From Acidobacteriota bacterium (GTDB lineage Bacteria > Acidobacteriota > UBA6911): a stretch of 37,605 nucleotides of DNA. Under the pieces are notes generated by a model. The model had not been told where the DNA came from. It was given only the letters and a program-made list of their open reading frames with translations, and searched no databases. Positions 30,067-37,038 of this stretch are shown here, in pieces. The DNA is taken from positions 1 through 37,605 of the forward strand of contig JAFGAO010000168.1 of the NCBI GenBank assembly GCA_016933615.1. Direction: 5' to 3'. The translations under genes were made by a program, and so were the position numbers. How positions within the stretch are numbered: position 1 is the stretch's first letter; every line of letters starts with the position of its first letter.

Positions 30067-31037
30067 GCGACTCCATAAATGTAGAGAATCTGTTTAAGCG
30101 GTTTGAAAATGTCGAGGCGGTTGCCGGAATATCCTTCAGCGTCGGGCAGGGAGAGCTGTTCGGCTTTCTCGGGCCGAACGGAGCCGGCAAGACGACCACG
30201 ATCAACATGCTCACGGGGCTGGCCCGGCCGGACAAGGGGGCCATTCGAATCGGCGGCATTGACTGCACCGGGAATCCTAAGGCCGCCCAGCGGCTGGTCG
30301 GCATCGTCCCGGACGAAAGCAACCTGTATCCGGAACTCACCGGTTTCGAAAACCTGTGCTTCTGCGCGGCGCTATACGGAATCGCGAAAGCCGAAAGGCA
30401 GTCCAGGGCCCGGGAGCTTCTGGATGATTTCGCTTTGACGCCGGCGGCGGACCGCAAGTTCGCCGGCTATTCAAAAGGTATGAAGCGCAAGCTCACCGTC
30501 GCCGCGGGAATCATCCACCGGCCTCCCATCCTGTTTCTGGACGAGCCCACCACGGGAATCGATGTTGCCAGCGCCCGGCAGCTGCGACAGCTGATAGCGA
30601 GCCTGCACCGGGACGGGACCACCATATTCCTGACAACTCATTACATCGAGGAAGCCGAGCGGCTCTGCGACCGCATCGCGTTTATCGTTTCCGGCCGCAT
30701 CGTTCGAATCGACACCGTGGAGCGGCTGGTACAGCCGGTCAGCGAGAAGCACGTGATGCGGATTGCCTGCGCCCAAATTCCGGCCGGCATAGAGGACCGG
30801 CTCGCGGAAGCGTTCCCGGAATTTGCGGTCGCACTGTCGACGGGCGGATTCATAAGGGTGGAATCCGGAAAGCCCGTTAAAGTCGGCCCCCTGGTACGCT
30901 TCCTTGAAGACAACGGTGCCGAGGTCAAGGAAGCGCGGCGTGCGCGGCCGTCTCTTGAGGATGTCTTCGTAAGCATAACCGGCGTCGAGGCGGACGCCAT
31001 GCGCAGGGAAAAGGAAAAGAAGGGAGGCGGCCAATGA
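30063..31037 (+). CDS. ABC-2 type exporter, ATP-binding subunit
   Basis: The protein has 324 residues. Walker A GPNGAGKT is at 37-44, the signature YSKGMKRKL near 138, Walker B ILFLDEPT near 156, and the H loop in FLTTHYIEEAERLCDRI. The C-terminal 90 residues (MRIACAQIPAGIEDRL...LEDVFVSITG) resemble the DUF4162-type extension of drug and Nod-factor exporters of the DrrA/NodI group. It hydrolyses ATP to drive the permease whose ATG overlaps its stop (ATGA at 31034-31037). The cargo is unknown; export of a drug, lipid or polymer is typical of this group. Confidence 0.95.
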   Translation: MSDSINVENLFKRFENVEAVAGISFSVGQGELFGFLGPNGAGKTTTINMLTGLARPDKGAIRIGGIDCTGNPKAAQRLVGIVPDESNLYPELTGFENLCFCAALYGIAKAERQSRARELLDDFALTPAADRKFAGYSKGMKRKLTVAAGIIHRPPILFLDEPTTGIDVASARQLRQLIASLHRDGTTIFLTTHYIEEAERLCDRIAFIVSGRIVRIDTVERLVQPVSEKHVMRIACAQIPAGIEDRLAEAFPEFAVALSTGGFIRVESGKPVKVGPLVRFLEDNGAEVKEARRARPSLEDVFVSITGVEADAMRREKEKKGGGQ

Positions 31038-31771
31038 AACTCTGGATCGCCTTCTGGAACATCCTGGCCAAGGACATGCGGACCTATTACCTGAAGCCGC
31101 CCAACGTCAGTTGGGGGCTTATCTTTCCCCTGGCGTGGACGGGCATGTTCTTCATCAGGTCCGGCAGCGGACTGGACAGTATTACGGCGCTGCTTCCCGG
31201 CGTTGTGGCCGTCGCCATTCTGTTCGGAACCACGTCGATGCTGTCGGTGACCGTCACGTTCGAAAAAAAGAACCGATCCTTCGAGCGGCTTCTGCTGGCG
31301 CCCATACCCTTCGAGCTTCTTATGCTGGCCAAGACCGGCGGGGCCATCCTGTTCGGCATGGCCAATGCCTTCGTGCCGGTCGTCATGGCGGCGTTTCTGG
31401 CCGATCTGTCCACGGTTTCCTGGGGCGTTTTTGTTCCCGGCGTTTTCCTGATTGCCGCAGCATCGACTTTTCTCGGCCTATTCATCGCCGTATCCGTGAG
31501 TGAGGTGTTTGAGGCCCAGACCTTTTCCAACTTCTTCCGCTTCCCAATGATTTTCCTGTGCGGACTTTTCTTCCCCGTAGAGAATCTGCCGGTTTTTCTG
31601 AAACCCCTGTCCTATGCATTGCCCCTGACCTACGGTGCCGATGCGCTGCACGGGGCCGTAGACGGCAGCCACTGCATGCCCTTCGCCCTCGACCTGTCTC
31701 TCCTCGGGGCGTTCTGCATAGGACTTTTCGCGGTGAGCCTCTGGAACATCAAACGGAAATGGATTGCCTGA
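31034..31771 (+). CDS. ABC-2 type exporter, permease subunit
   Basis: The protein has 245 residues and about six hydrophobic helices, with the ABC-2 membrane pattern: N-terminal FWNILAKDMRTYYLKPPNVSWGLIFPLAW, then FEKKNRSFERLLLAPIPFELLMLAK (the coupling-helix region) and the C-terminal IFLCGLFFPVENLPVFLKPLSYALPLTYGADALHG. It overlaps the ATPase gene by 4 nt, so the two are translationally coupled and form one exporter, probably as a dimer of each subunit. The 145 nt after its stop hold no recognised gene; the next genes converge on it. Confidence 0.94.
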   Translation: MKLWIAFWNILAKDMRTYYLKPPNVSWGLIFPLAWTGMFFIRSGSGLDSITALLPGVVAVAILFGTTSMLSVTVTFEKKNRSFERLLLAPIPFELLMLAKTGGAILFGMANAFVPVVMAAFLADLSTVSWGVFVPGVFLIAAASTFLGLFIAVSVSEVFEAQTFSNFFRFPMIFLCGLFFPVENLPVFLKPLSYALPLTYGADALHGAVDGSHCMPFALDLSLLGAFCIGLFAVSLWNIKRKWIA

Positions 31772-31916
31772 TCCGGGATTTTTCCGGGTTGAGCGCCATA
31801 AGCGGCTTTTTATTCGAGCAAACGAGGGGAAAGACTGCCTGTCCGGGAAGCGCGGCGATTCTATTCTTCGCCAAAAACAGCGGCCAGTATTGACTCTCTC
31901 ATAGTATGGCTTCATT

Positions 31917-32276
31917 TCAAAATGTTAAAACTTTGTCGCATTCGACGGTCCACCGGGCGAACTCCTTCATGTTGCTCAATTTCACGCCTTCGATGAGCGA
32001 TACCTTATCGGTGCCGCGTGCTTCGGAACAGCCGCCGCAGCTTTTCACTTCCCCGCCTTTGAGGATTACGGACTTGAGCATTCTCTCGATATTGTAGTAG
32101 CCGCTTGGGGTGTTTTGATTGGGCAAGCCGCAGAAAACCGCATCGGCAAGAAGGAATATCCTGATTCCCGCTTCTTCGCCGTGTTCTTTCTGCAGCGTCA
32201 TCGCCATCCTTAAAGCATTGTAGGCTTTTTCGGTTCCATAGGGGGCGTCATTGATGATAATCAGAATTTTCTGCAT
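31917..32276 (-). CDS. DsrE/F-family sulfur-handling protein
   Basis: The protein has 119 residues with AGGAAAGA before the ATG at 32276. The fold pattern KILIIINDAPYGTEKAYNALRMAMTL ... IRIFLLADAVFCGLPNQNTPSGYYNIERML matches DsrE-like proteins. Cys49 and the CxxC in SCGGCSEARG are candidate sulfane-sulfur carriers. DsrE-type proteins shuttle persulfide between rhodaneses, TusA-like carriers and reductases. It follows the ArsR-rhodanese gene at 14 nt, so the pair form an operon probably devoted to sensing and moving reactive sulfur. A plain DsrE-like protein without transfer activity is the alternative. Confidence 0.88.
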   Translation of the reverse strand: MQKILIIINDAPYGTEKAYNALRMAMTLQKEHGEEAGIRIFLLADAVFCGLPNQNTPSGYYNIERMLKSVILKGGEVKSCGGCSEARGTDKVSLIEGVKLSNMKEFARWTVECDKVLTF

Positions 32277-32290
32277 TCTTTCCTGACTCC

Positions 32291-32971
32291 TTATTTCGGC
32301 TCGTCTTCAACGGCGACCGGCAAACCGCGCGCCTTCCAGTCAAACACGCCCTCTTGCAGCCTGAATGCCTTGTAGCCATGCGCCTTGAGCAGCGCCACCG
32401 CTTCCAGCGAGAGCACGCAGTAGGGACCCCGGCAGTAAGCGACAATCTCGCGTTCGCCCGGCAGGTCGGAAAGCTTCCGTTCAAGTTCTTTGAGCGGAAC
32501 GGACAAAGCGCCGGGGAGATGCCCGGCCTGATATTCCTCGGGCGGCCTGACATCCAGGACCGTAACGGCGCCGTCCCGGACTTTCGCAAGGAGCTGGTCG
32601 CGGTCGACCGGTTCCAGATCGCCGCGGGCCTCCATAAAGCGGCGGGTAATGTCTCCCACCTCCGCCAGGCGGGTTTCCGCCAGCAGGCGGAGCGTCCTGA
32701 AAAATTCGCAAACCTTTTCGTCCGCCAGCCTGTAGGTGACGAAAAGGCCGGACTTTTCCGCTTCCACCAGCCTCGCCTCGCGAAGCGCCTTCAATTGCTG
32801 GGACACATTGGTAAGACCCAGGTCGGTCTCCCTGGCCAGAGCCTCAACCGTACGCGGACCCTGGCATAACAGATCCAGCAATTCGAGACGGCCGGGATTG
32901 GAAACAGCTTTGCCGATGCGGGCAAACTGTTCATAAATAGCAGTTTTGAAGCGACGGTTTTTGTTGGTCAT
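32291..32971 (-). CDS. ArsR-family regulator fused to a rhodanese domain
   Basis: The protein has 226 residues. Residues 10-100 form a winged helix of the ArsR/SmtB type (RLELLDLLCQGPRTVEALARETDLGLTNVSQQLKALREARLV). Residues 120-220 form a rhodanese domain with active-site loop AYCRGPYC, Cys180 being the persulfide-forming residue and Cys185 nearby. The DNA-binding part has Cys36 and Cys88, which recall but do not match exactly the thiol pair of the sulfide/persulfide repressors SqrR and BigR; no metal-binding CxC site is present. I infer a transcription factor that reads sulfane sulfur, with the rhodanese supplying the persulfide. It probably controls itself and the DsrE gene: a palindromic AT-rich element overlaps its promoter. 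The ATG has no ribosome binding site and the predicted leader is only about 12 nt. Confidence 0.9.
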   Translation of the reverse strand: MTNKNRRFKTAIYEQFARIGKAVSNPGRLELLDLLCQGPRTVEALARETDLGLTNVSQQLKALREARLVEAEKSGLFVTYRLADEKVCEFFRTLRLLAETRLAEVGDITRRFMEARGDLEPVDRDQLLAKVRDGAVTVLDVRPPEEYQAGHLPGALSVPLKELERKLSDLPGEREIVAYCRGPYCVLSLEAVALLKAHGYKAFRLQEGVFDWKARGLPVAVEDEPK

Positions 32972-33285
32972 AATAATTCAAAGATCCATAATTTATTGAA
33001 ATAGTGAATTAATGTCAAACGTTTTATCACTGTAAAAAAAGCCCGGCTTGGAATGCTTTCACGGCGGGTCCATTCATGCTTTCTTGGAAGCATGACGGAA
33101 CGGAAAGCGCATCGGTTTCCTTACCACCCCCCGCCCCAACGCGCGGCCCTGCAGGGGCCGGGAAGCAGCTAAAAATTTATTTTACACCGGACGGAGACCT
33201 TTTCTGGCTCGGCGGCCGCCCGCTTCGACGATTGATTGAAGATCGCGCCTTTGCAGGCAACGATTGGAAGTCGAATCTTTCCAAT
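32972..33285. other. Intergenic region between higA and the arsR-rhodanese gene
   Basis: Besides the promoter at its left end it holds a 7-bp hairpin (catgctt-N6-aagcatg near 33077-33096) and a GC-rich stretch with cggccc-N5-gggccg near 33150. An A7 run near 33035 acts, on the minus strand, as a T-tract after a short weak stem and may end the higBA transcript. No gene is recognised. Confidence 0.5.
32990..33018 (-). promoter_or_regulatory. Sigma70-type promoter of the arsR-rhodanese/dsrE operon with overlapping candidate operator
   Basis: On the minus strand a perfect TTGACA (-35; 33013-33018) is followed after 17 bp by TAAATT (-10; 32990-32995). The spacer and -10 carry an imperfect AT-rich dyad, AATTcActAtttcaaTaAATT, that would suit an ArsR-type repressor. 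Transcription would begin near 32983, about 12 nt before the start codon. Confidence 0.6.
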
Positions 33286-33591
33286 CTATGCCGCGGAACC
33301 AAGCCGCACCCTAATCTTGATCTCGACGCGCGATCCGAGCCTGTTGAGGATTGATATGAGGCGATCCACGGTAAACCGTCCGAGGTCTGCATTCCGGATT
33401 CGGGAAAAATCGGCCGCTGCAGTCCCGGTGCAGGCATGCGCGGCTCGGACGCTCAGGCATAGCCGGTCGAGCGTTTTTATGATCTCGGCGGCGAGGATCG
33501 CTTTGAGCTGTTCCACGTCTGCATTTTGATGTCCGAGGTCGCGGAAAGTGTTCCCGCCGCCCCGCGCTGTTTCCACCTTCTCCCTTTTCAT
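33286..33591 (-). CDS. higA: HigA-type XRE antitoxin
   Basis: The protein has 101 residues and overlaps the toxin stop by 4 nt (ATGA). It carries the short-antitoxin pattern NTFRDLGHQNADVEQLKAILAAEIIKTLDRLCLSVRAAHACTG and ADLGRFTVDRLISILNRLGSRVEIKIRV. This is a lambda-repressor-like helix-turn-helix followed by the usual strand and helix. It would bind and neutralise the toxin and repress the operon through the palindrome at 33972-33988. The recognition helix region (TAAADFSRIRNADLGRF) is somewhat diverged from the usual QxxVSxLxRG pattern, so DNA specificity may differ. Confidence 0.85.
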   Translation of the reverse strand: MKREKVETARGGGNTFRDLGHQNADVEQLKAILAAEIIKTLDRLCLSVRAAHACTGTAAADFSRIRNADLGRFTVDRLISILNRLGSRVEIKIRVRLGSAA

Positions 33592-33935
33592 CGCAACATC
33601 TCCTTCAATGCTCTTAGCCGATCTTGAATCAGGTCAACCTCATGCTTCGGCGTCTTAATGCCGCGAGTTGACTTCTTCCGGAACGTATGGATTACCCAAA
33701 TATCCTCGTCGAGCTGAACAGCATAGACAACGCGATACGCATCACTTCGAAACGGCAGGGCGATTTCAAATATGCCTGACCCCATCCCGTGCATCGGTTT
33801 TGCGATGTCCGCCTTGCCGCCCTCTGCTGCAATGGTCAAGGCGGTCAAGCATACCGAGCGGACTCCTTCGGGCCATTTCTCAAGTTCCTTGAGCGCCGGC
33901 TTGATCCACGAAATCGGTCTTGTGCTTCGAATCAT
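33588..33935 (-). CDS. higB: HigB-type toxin (RelE superfamily, Gp49-like)
   Basis: The protein has 115 residues. WIKPALKELEKWPEGVR and HGMGSGIFEIALPFRSDAYRVVYAVQLDEDIWVIHTFRKKSTRGIKTPKHEVDLIQDRLRAL are the typical Gp49/HigB core, with basic residues (Arg in DAYRVVY and Lys in FRKKS) where these mRNA interferases act. Such toxins cut ribosome-bound mRNA when the antitoxin is lost. Toxin first, antitoxin second is the normal order for this family. Its start has no strong ribosome binding site, which may keep toxin synthesis low. Confidence 0.9.
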   Translation of the reverse strand: MIRSTRPISWIKPALKELEKWPEGVRSVCLTALTIAAEGGKADIAKPMHGMGSGIFEIALPFRSDAYRVVYAVQLDEDIWVIHTFRKKSTRGIKTPKHEVDLIQDRLRALKEMLR

Positions 33936-33971
33936 TGATATGCTTCTCGGCTCAAGGTCATGTTGTTATAT

Positions 33972-33988
33972 TTGACAACCCCTGTCAA
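33972..33988. promoter_or_regulatory. Candidate higBA operator
   Basis: The perfect dyad TTGACA-N5-TGTCAA lies 37 nt upstream of the toxin start. On the minus strand its TTGACA could also be a -35 element. Autoregulation by HigA through such a palindrome is expected for the family; binding is inferred. Confidence 0.55.
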
Positions 33989-34137
33989 GCAGAAGGTTTT
34001 AGCCCGTCGGACATTTATTGGTTTGAGGCACTGAACCTATCGGTGGCGATTCTTTTCTGCGGCAGAATCCGGCGACGGTTGGTTTATAGCTATATCCTCC
34101 CAATCTATTGTTTCGGGCAGAGTGTTTTTATTCGCAG

Positions 34138-34497
34138 AATTTCAGGCCCGACAGTCTCAGCCGTACGGACGGGCGCTACGCTTTGAGCCGTTTCGTCGCG
34201 TGCAAGGCCCATTACCTGGCGCGCGGTTTTCTGGCCGGCAGCGACCGGTACATTCTCTGCGGATACGGCAGCACGGGACGGTCCCTCTTTCGCGCGCTTG
34301 CCGATCTCGGCAAGCGGCCGTCCCATATTGTCGAGGTGAAGCCTTCGCGGGTCGGCAAAAGGATTCACGGCGCTCCCGTGATCCCGCCCGGGGTTCTGCC
34401 CCGAATAGAAGCGCAACCGATTATCGTCTCGGTCGCACGGGCGACCCTCGGAGCTTTGGGCTTCATCGAAACAAAGGACTATGTCTGCGCTGCATGA
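34138..34497 (+). pseudogene. Orphan C-terminal fragment of a family 2 glycosyltransferase
   Basis: About 119 codons encode SLSRTDGRYALSRFVACKA, LARGFLAGSDRYILCGYGSTGRSLFRAL, GKRPSHIVEVKPSRVGKRIHGAPVIPP and LGALGFIETKDYVCAA. This is the nucleotide-binding-like C-terminal domain that follows the GT-A catalytic domain in many Desulfobacterota glycosyltransferases. The catalytic domain is missing; no start codon with a ribosome binding site precedes the homologous part. Near the end, SVARA runs straight into TLGALGF, where relatives usually have about ten more residues, so a small internal deletion is also likely. The 190 nt that follow, to 34691, hold no recognised feature. Confidence 0.65.
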
Positions 34498-34691
34498 TTA
34501 TCAGGAATTTTTCGGGGTCGATTTTTCAGGATTGGACCACAAGAAATGTTTGTCAACAAAGAGGTTGCCTTCATTGGCAGGGTAGCGGAGAACCATTACG
34601 GGAATATTTTGCCCCTTTTTGCCGAGCTCAAACCGTTGCGCACAGGCACTAAGGGCTCGCGCCAAAATGGAAAATTATTTTTGTGCGAATC

Positions 34692-35399
34692 CTAAGGTTT
34701 TTCTATCTCGCTGATAACCTGCCTGATGATGCGACGGCGATCCACGCCGGAAGATTCCGGGGAATTTTCATGGAATGCCGTCTTCAGTGCCGGCAGCGCC
34801 GCGCTACCGATTTTTATGAGTCCGGTCTTTGCCGATTCCACCGTTTCCGGGTCTTCAGCCGGGTCGATGGCGTCGATAAGAATTCCGATTGCCCGCTCGT
34901 CCCCTATCCGGGCCAGCGCCCGTATGGCGCTGTGGCGCGTGTCGGCCATATGGGCGGCGGCCATGAGCGCTTCAACGGCTGCGGGATCGCCGATCTGCCC
35001 GAGCGCATCGGCGGCCATCTCCCTGCCGAGCCAGTCCTCGTCCCTTTTGTTGAGCGTTTCGACGAGGATGGGGACCGCTTCCGGATCTCCAAGCAACCCG
35101 AGCGACGGGATGGCGGCGGCCCATATTCCCGTGCGTTCAAGGATATCCCGTTCGAGGATATCTATAAGCGGTTTGGCGAGTCGCCGATCCCCCAGTTCCC
35201 CCAGTTGCACCAGGGCATCCATGCGGGCCTGCCCGTCCGCGGTTTCGTCCCGGATGATCTCGAGCAGGGAAACCGCTTCCGGGGATAGATCCCCATATTC
35301 CAGACTTCCCTCTGGCGGGGAAGGCGCCGGGCCATGGGGACTACAGGATATAAACAATCCGGAGAGGACGAATGCGCAAATCCGTATAGGTGCTTTCAT
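34692..35399 (-). CDS. HEAT-repeat lipoprotein
   Basis: The protein has 235 residues from the ATG at 35399 (AGGAAG upstream). The lipobox LFISC at residues 15-19 predicts a lipid anchor. About four HEAT/PBS-type helical repeats follow, each with the A-x-x-x-L-G-x-x-G/D pattern: MDALVQLGELGDRRLAKPLID, AAIPSLGLLGDPEAVPILVE, MAADALGQIGDPAAVEALMA and AIRALARIGDERAIGILID. Such repeats form binding surfaces for partner proteins in the envelope. It lies 18 nt after the Sel1 fragment on the same strand, so the three genes from 36735 to 34692 may share a transcript. Confidence 0.85.
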   Translation of the reverse strand: MKAPIRICAFVLSGLFISCSPHGPAPSPPEGSLEYGDLSPEAVSLLEIIRDETADGQARMDALVQLGELGDRRLAKPLIDILERDILERTGIWAAAIPSLGLLGDPEAVPILVETLNKRDEDWLGREMAADALGQIGDPAAVEALMAAAHMADTRHSAIRALARIGDERAIGILIDAIDPAEDPETVESAKTGLIKIGSAALPALKTAFHENSPESSGVDRRRIIRQVISEIEKP

Positions 35400-35417
35400 A
35401 AGGCTTCCTGAAGGGTT

Positions 35418-35702
35418 TCAGTATCCCAGGTCTTTCAATCGTTTCTGAGCGTCGACACTGCCTTTTGCGGCGGCATCCCGGTAATGCCGGACTGCCAGGT
35501 TGACGTCCTTCGGCACGCCGTAGCCCATTTCATGCATATAACCGATGTTGAAAATCGCGATGACATTGCCTTGAAGACGGGCTTTGTTGTACAGCCTCAT
35601 CGCTTCCGCATAATCCGTTTGAACTCCCAGGCCCTGCCGGTGCATGGTTCCCAGGTTATTGGTGCCCGATGGGTCCCCCGCAAGATCCGCGCGCCGGTAC
35701 CA
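35418..35702 (-). pseudogene. Sel1-repeat fragment joined out of frame to the upstream gene
   Basis: The frame reads WYRRADLAGDPSGTNNLGTMHRQGLGVQTDYAEAMRLYNKA and IGYMHEMGYGVPKDVNLAVRHYRDAAAKGSVDAQKRLKDLGY, two Sel1 repeats and the start of a third, ending at 35418. The first repeat is already complete in sequence at 35702, inside the 3' end of the upstream gene and in a different frame, and no start codon precedes it. Only an internal ATG at 35645 could initiate. I infer the 3' remainder of a longer Sel1 protein whose 5' part was lost in a rearrangement. Confidence 0.65.
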
Positions 35703-36735
35703 TGAAGGATTCCAGGTCGGTGTAGACCGGGTTGTGCATGATATCGTGCATGAAATGCCGGATCATCTCCATCGTGATGCCCGGTTCGGTCGGATGGCGC
35801 GCCGTATCGATTTCCGCCCGGACGCCCTTTAATTTTGCCTGCAGCACGATAGTGTCGATGACGTCCTGGCCGGTAACGCCCTTTTCATGGGTTCCTTTTT
35901 CGAAATCAATCTCCTTCAAGCTGCTCTTTGAAGCATCCTCGTTCGCCAGCATGGCCCGTTCGGCGAATATCCTGCCGTGCTGCCCGACGTACACCTCCGG
36001 GGTTGCCATGCCGTGCGCGGTGCAGACGGCGTCGAAGGTATCGGCCGACATGCCGATCCGCTCGAAAACGAGGGCGTCGTAGCGCTGCTTCATGGCCAGC
36101 GCCAGCTCCCTGTTGCCGCTCACGAAGCTGAAGTCGATGTCTCCGGCGAGTTTCATCTGGTCCCAGTTCTCGGTGGCCCAGCCCCCGATCTCAGCCAGGA
36201 ATACCTTGTATTCGACGCCGTCGATGACGTTGCGGCCCCGGAATTCCGCGACCACATCCTTGATGGTGTCGTATACGAAATCTCTTCTCCAGGACAGCAG
36301 TTTGTGTTCCACGTAGGTGCCGCCGCCCTCGTATTTGCCTCCGAACAGATACCGGACACCGTCGATTCCGCGGAAAGTTTCCACTTCGGTCTTCAGTTCC
36401 ATCAGGAAAAAGCGCGGCTCTTTGGGCAGGTCCATCAGGGACAGTTTCCGGTAGAACTCCGCGGCGCCGAGGTTTCCGTGCTTCACGTCCAGCAGCATAT
36501 TGGCGACCGCGACTTTGGCGTCCGTAATGGAATAGCTGTGGATCACGTGGGGCATCGCGTCTCTTTCGGCCTGGCGACGCCGGTCTTTTTCCGCATCGGA
36601 AATGCCGGGTTCGGCCGAATCATCGGGCGGGATTATGCTTCCGGCCTGAGCGGATTGGGCGTATAAGCCGGGCGCGTTGAATATAAGAAGGAAGCAGAGA
36701 GAAAACAGCAGAAGGGAAGAAACGGGAATCCGCAA
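35656..36735 (-). CDS. Secreted protein of unknown function with a probably chimeric C-terminus
   Basis: The protein has 359 residues from a TTG at 36735 (GGGGG-rich site just upstream); no ATG would keep the signal peptide. Residues 1-26 are a signal peptide ending LYA-Q. The body has SYSITDAKVAVANMLLDVKHGNLG, GVRYLFGGKYEGGGTYVEHKLLSWRRDFVYDTIKDV and AGDIDFSFVSGNRELALAMKQRYDALVFERIGMSADTFDAVCTAHGMATPEVYVG. I cannot link it to a known family. The last 15 residues (from MVPARGS) overlap Sel1-coding DNA in another frame, so the natural protein was probably longer and this end is a by-product of a deletion or insertion. Confidence 0.65.
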   Translation of the reverse strand: MRIPVSSLLLFSLCFLLIFNAPGLYAQSAQAGSIIPPDDSAEPGISDAEKDRRRQAERDAMPHVIHSYSITDAKVAVANMLLDVKHGNLGAAEFYRKLSLMDLPKEPRFFLMELKTEVETFRGIDGVRYLFGGKYEGGGTYVEHKLLSWRRDFVYDTIKDVVAEFRGRNVIDGVEYKVFLAEIGGWATENWDQMKLAGDIDFSFVSGNRELALAMKQRYDALVFERIGMSADTFDAVCTAHGMATPEVYVGQHGRIFAERAMLANEDASKSSLKEIDFEKGTHEKGVTGQDVIDTIVLQAKLKGVRAEIDTARHPTEPGITMEMIRHFMHDIMHNPVYTDLESFMVPARGSCGGPIGHQ

Positions 36736-37038
36736 GACACACCCCCGGCATTCTGTTCAAAATAATGTTTATATCGGCCTTATCGGCCGTCATCATTGAC
36801 CAGCCCCCGGCATTTGTACCACTTTTTAACTTAGAGGCATAGAAATTTGGAGGACACCCATTCAACCCGATGTATGACGCATAATCCGGATTGATTCCGA
36901 GGGGGCGGACCCTGTGCGGATAAACAGGAAGTCGGAACTCATCGAATCTCTTCTCTGATCTTGCCGCTTGCTGGGAGTTTCTGATTGTTTGCGCCGGGAT
37001 CTGGAGGGCCACAGCGCAAGTGGCCTGCCGGCCCCGGC
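36736..37038. other. Intergenic region with no recognised feature
   Basis: This stretch separates the carboxylesterase gene from the secreted protein gene. The end near 36736 provides the GGGGG ribosome binding site of the latter. No gene, terminator hairpin or known repeat could be supported in the rest. Confidence 0.5.
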
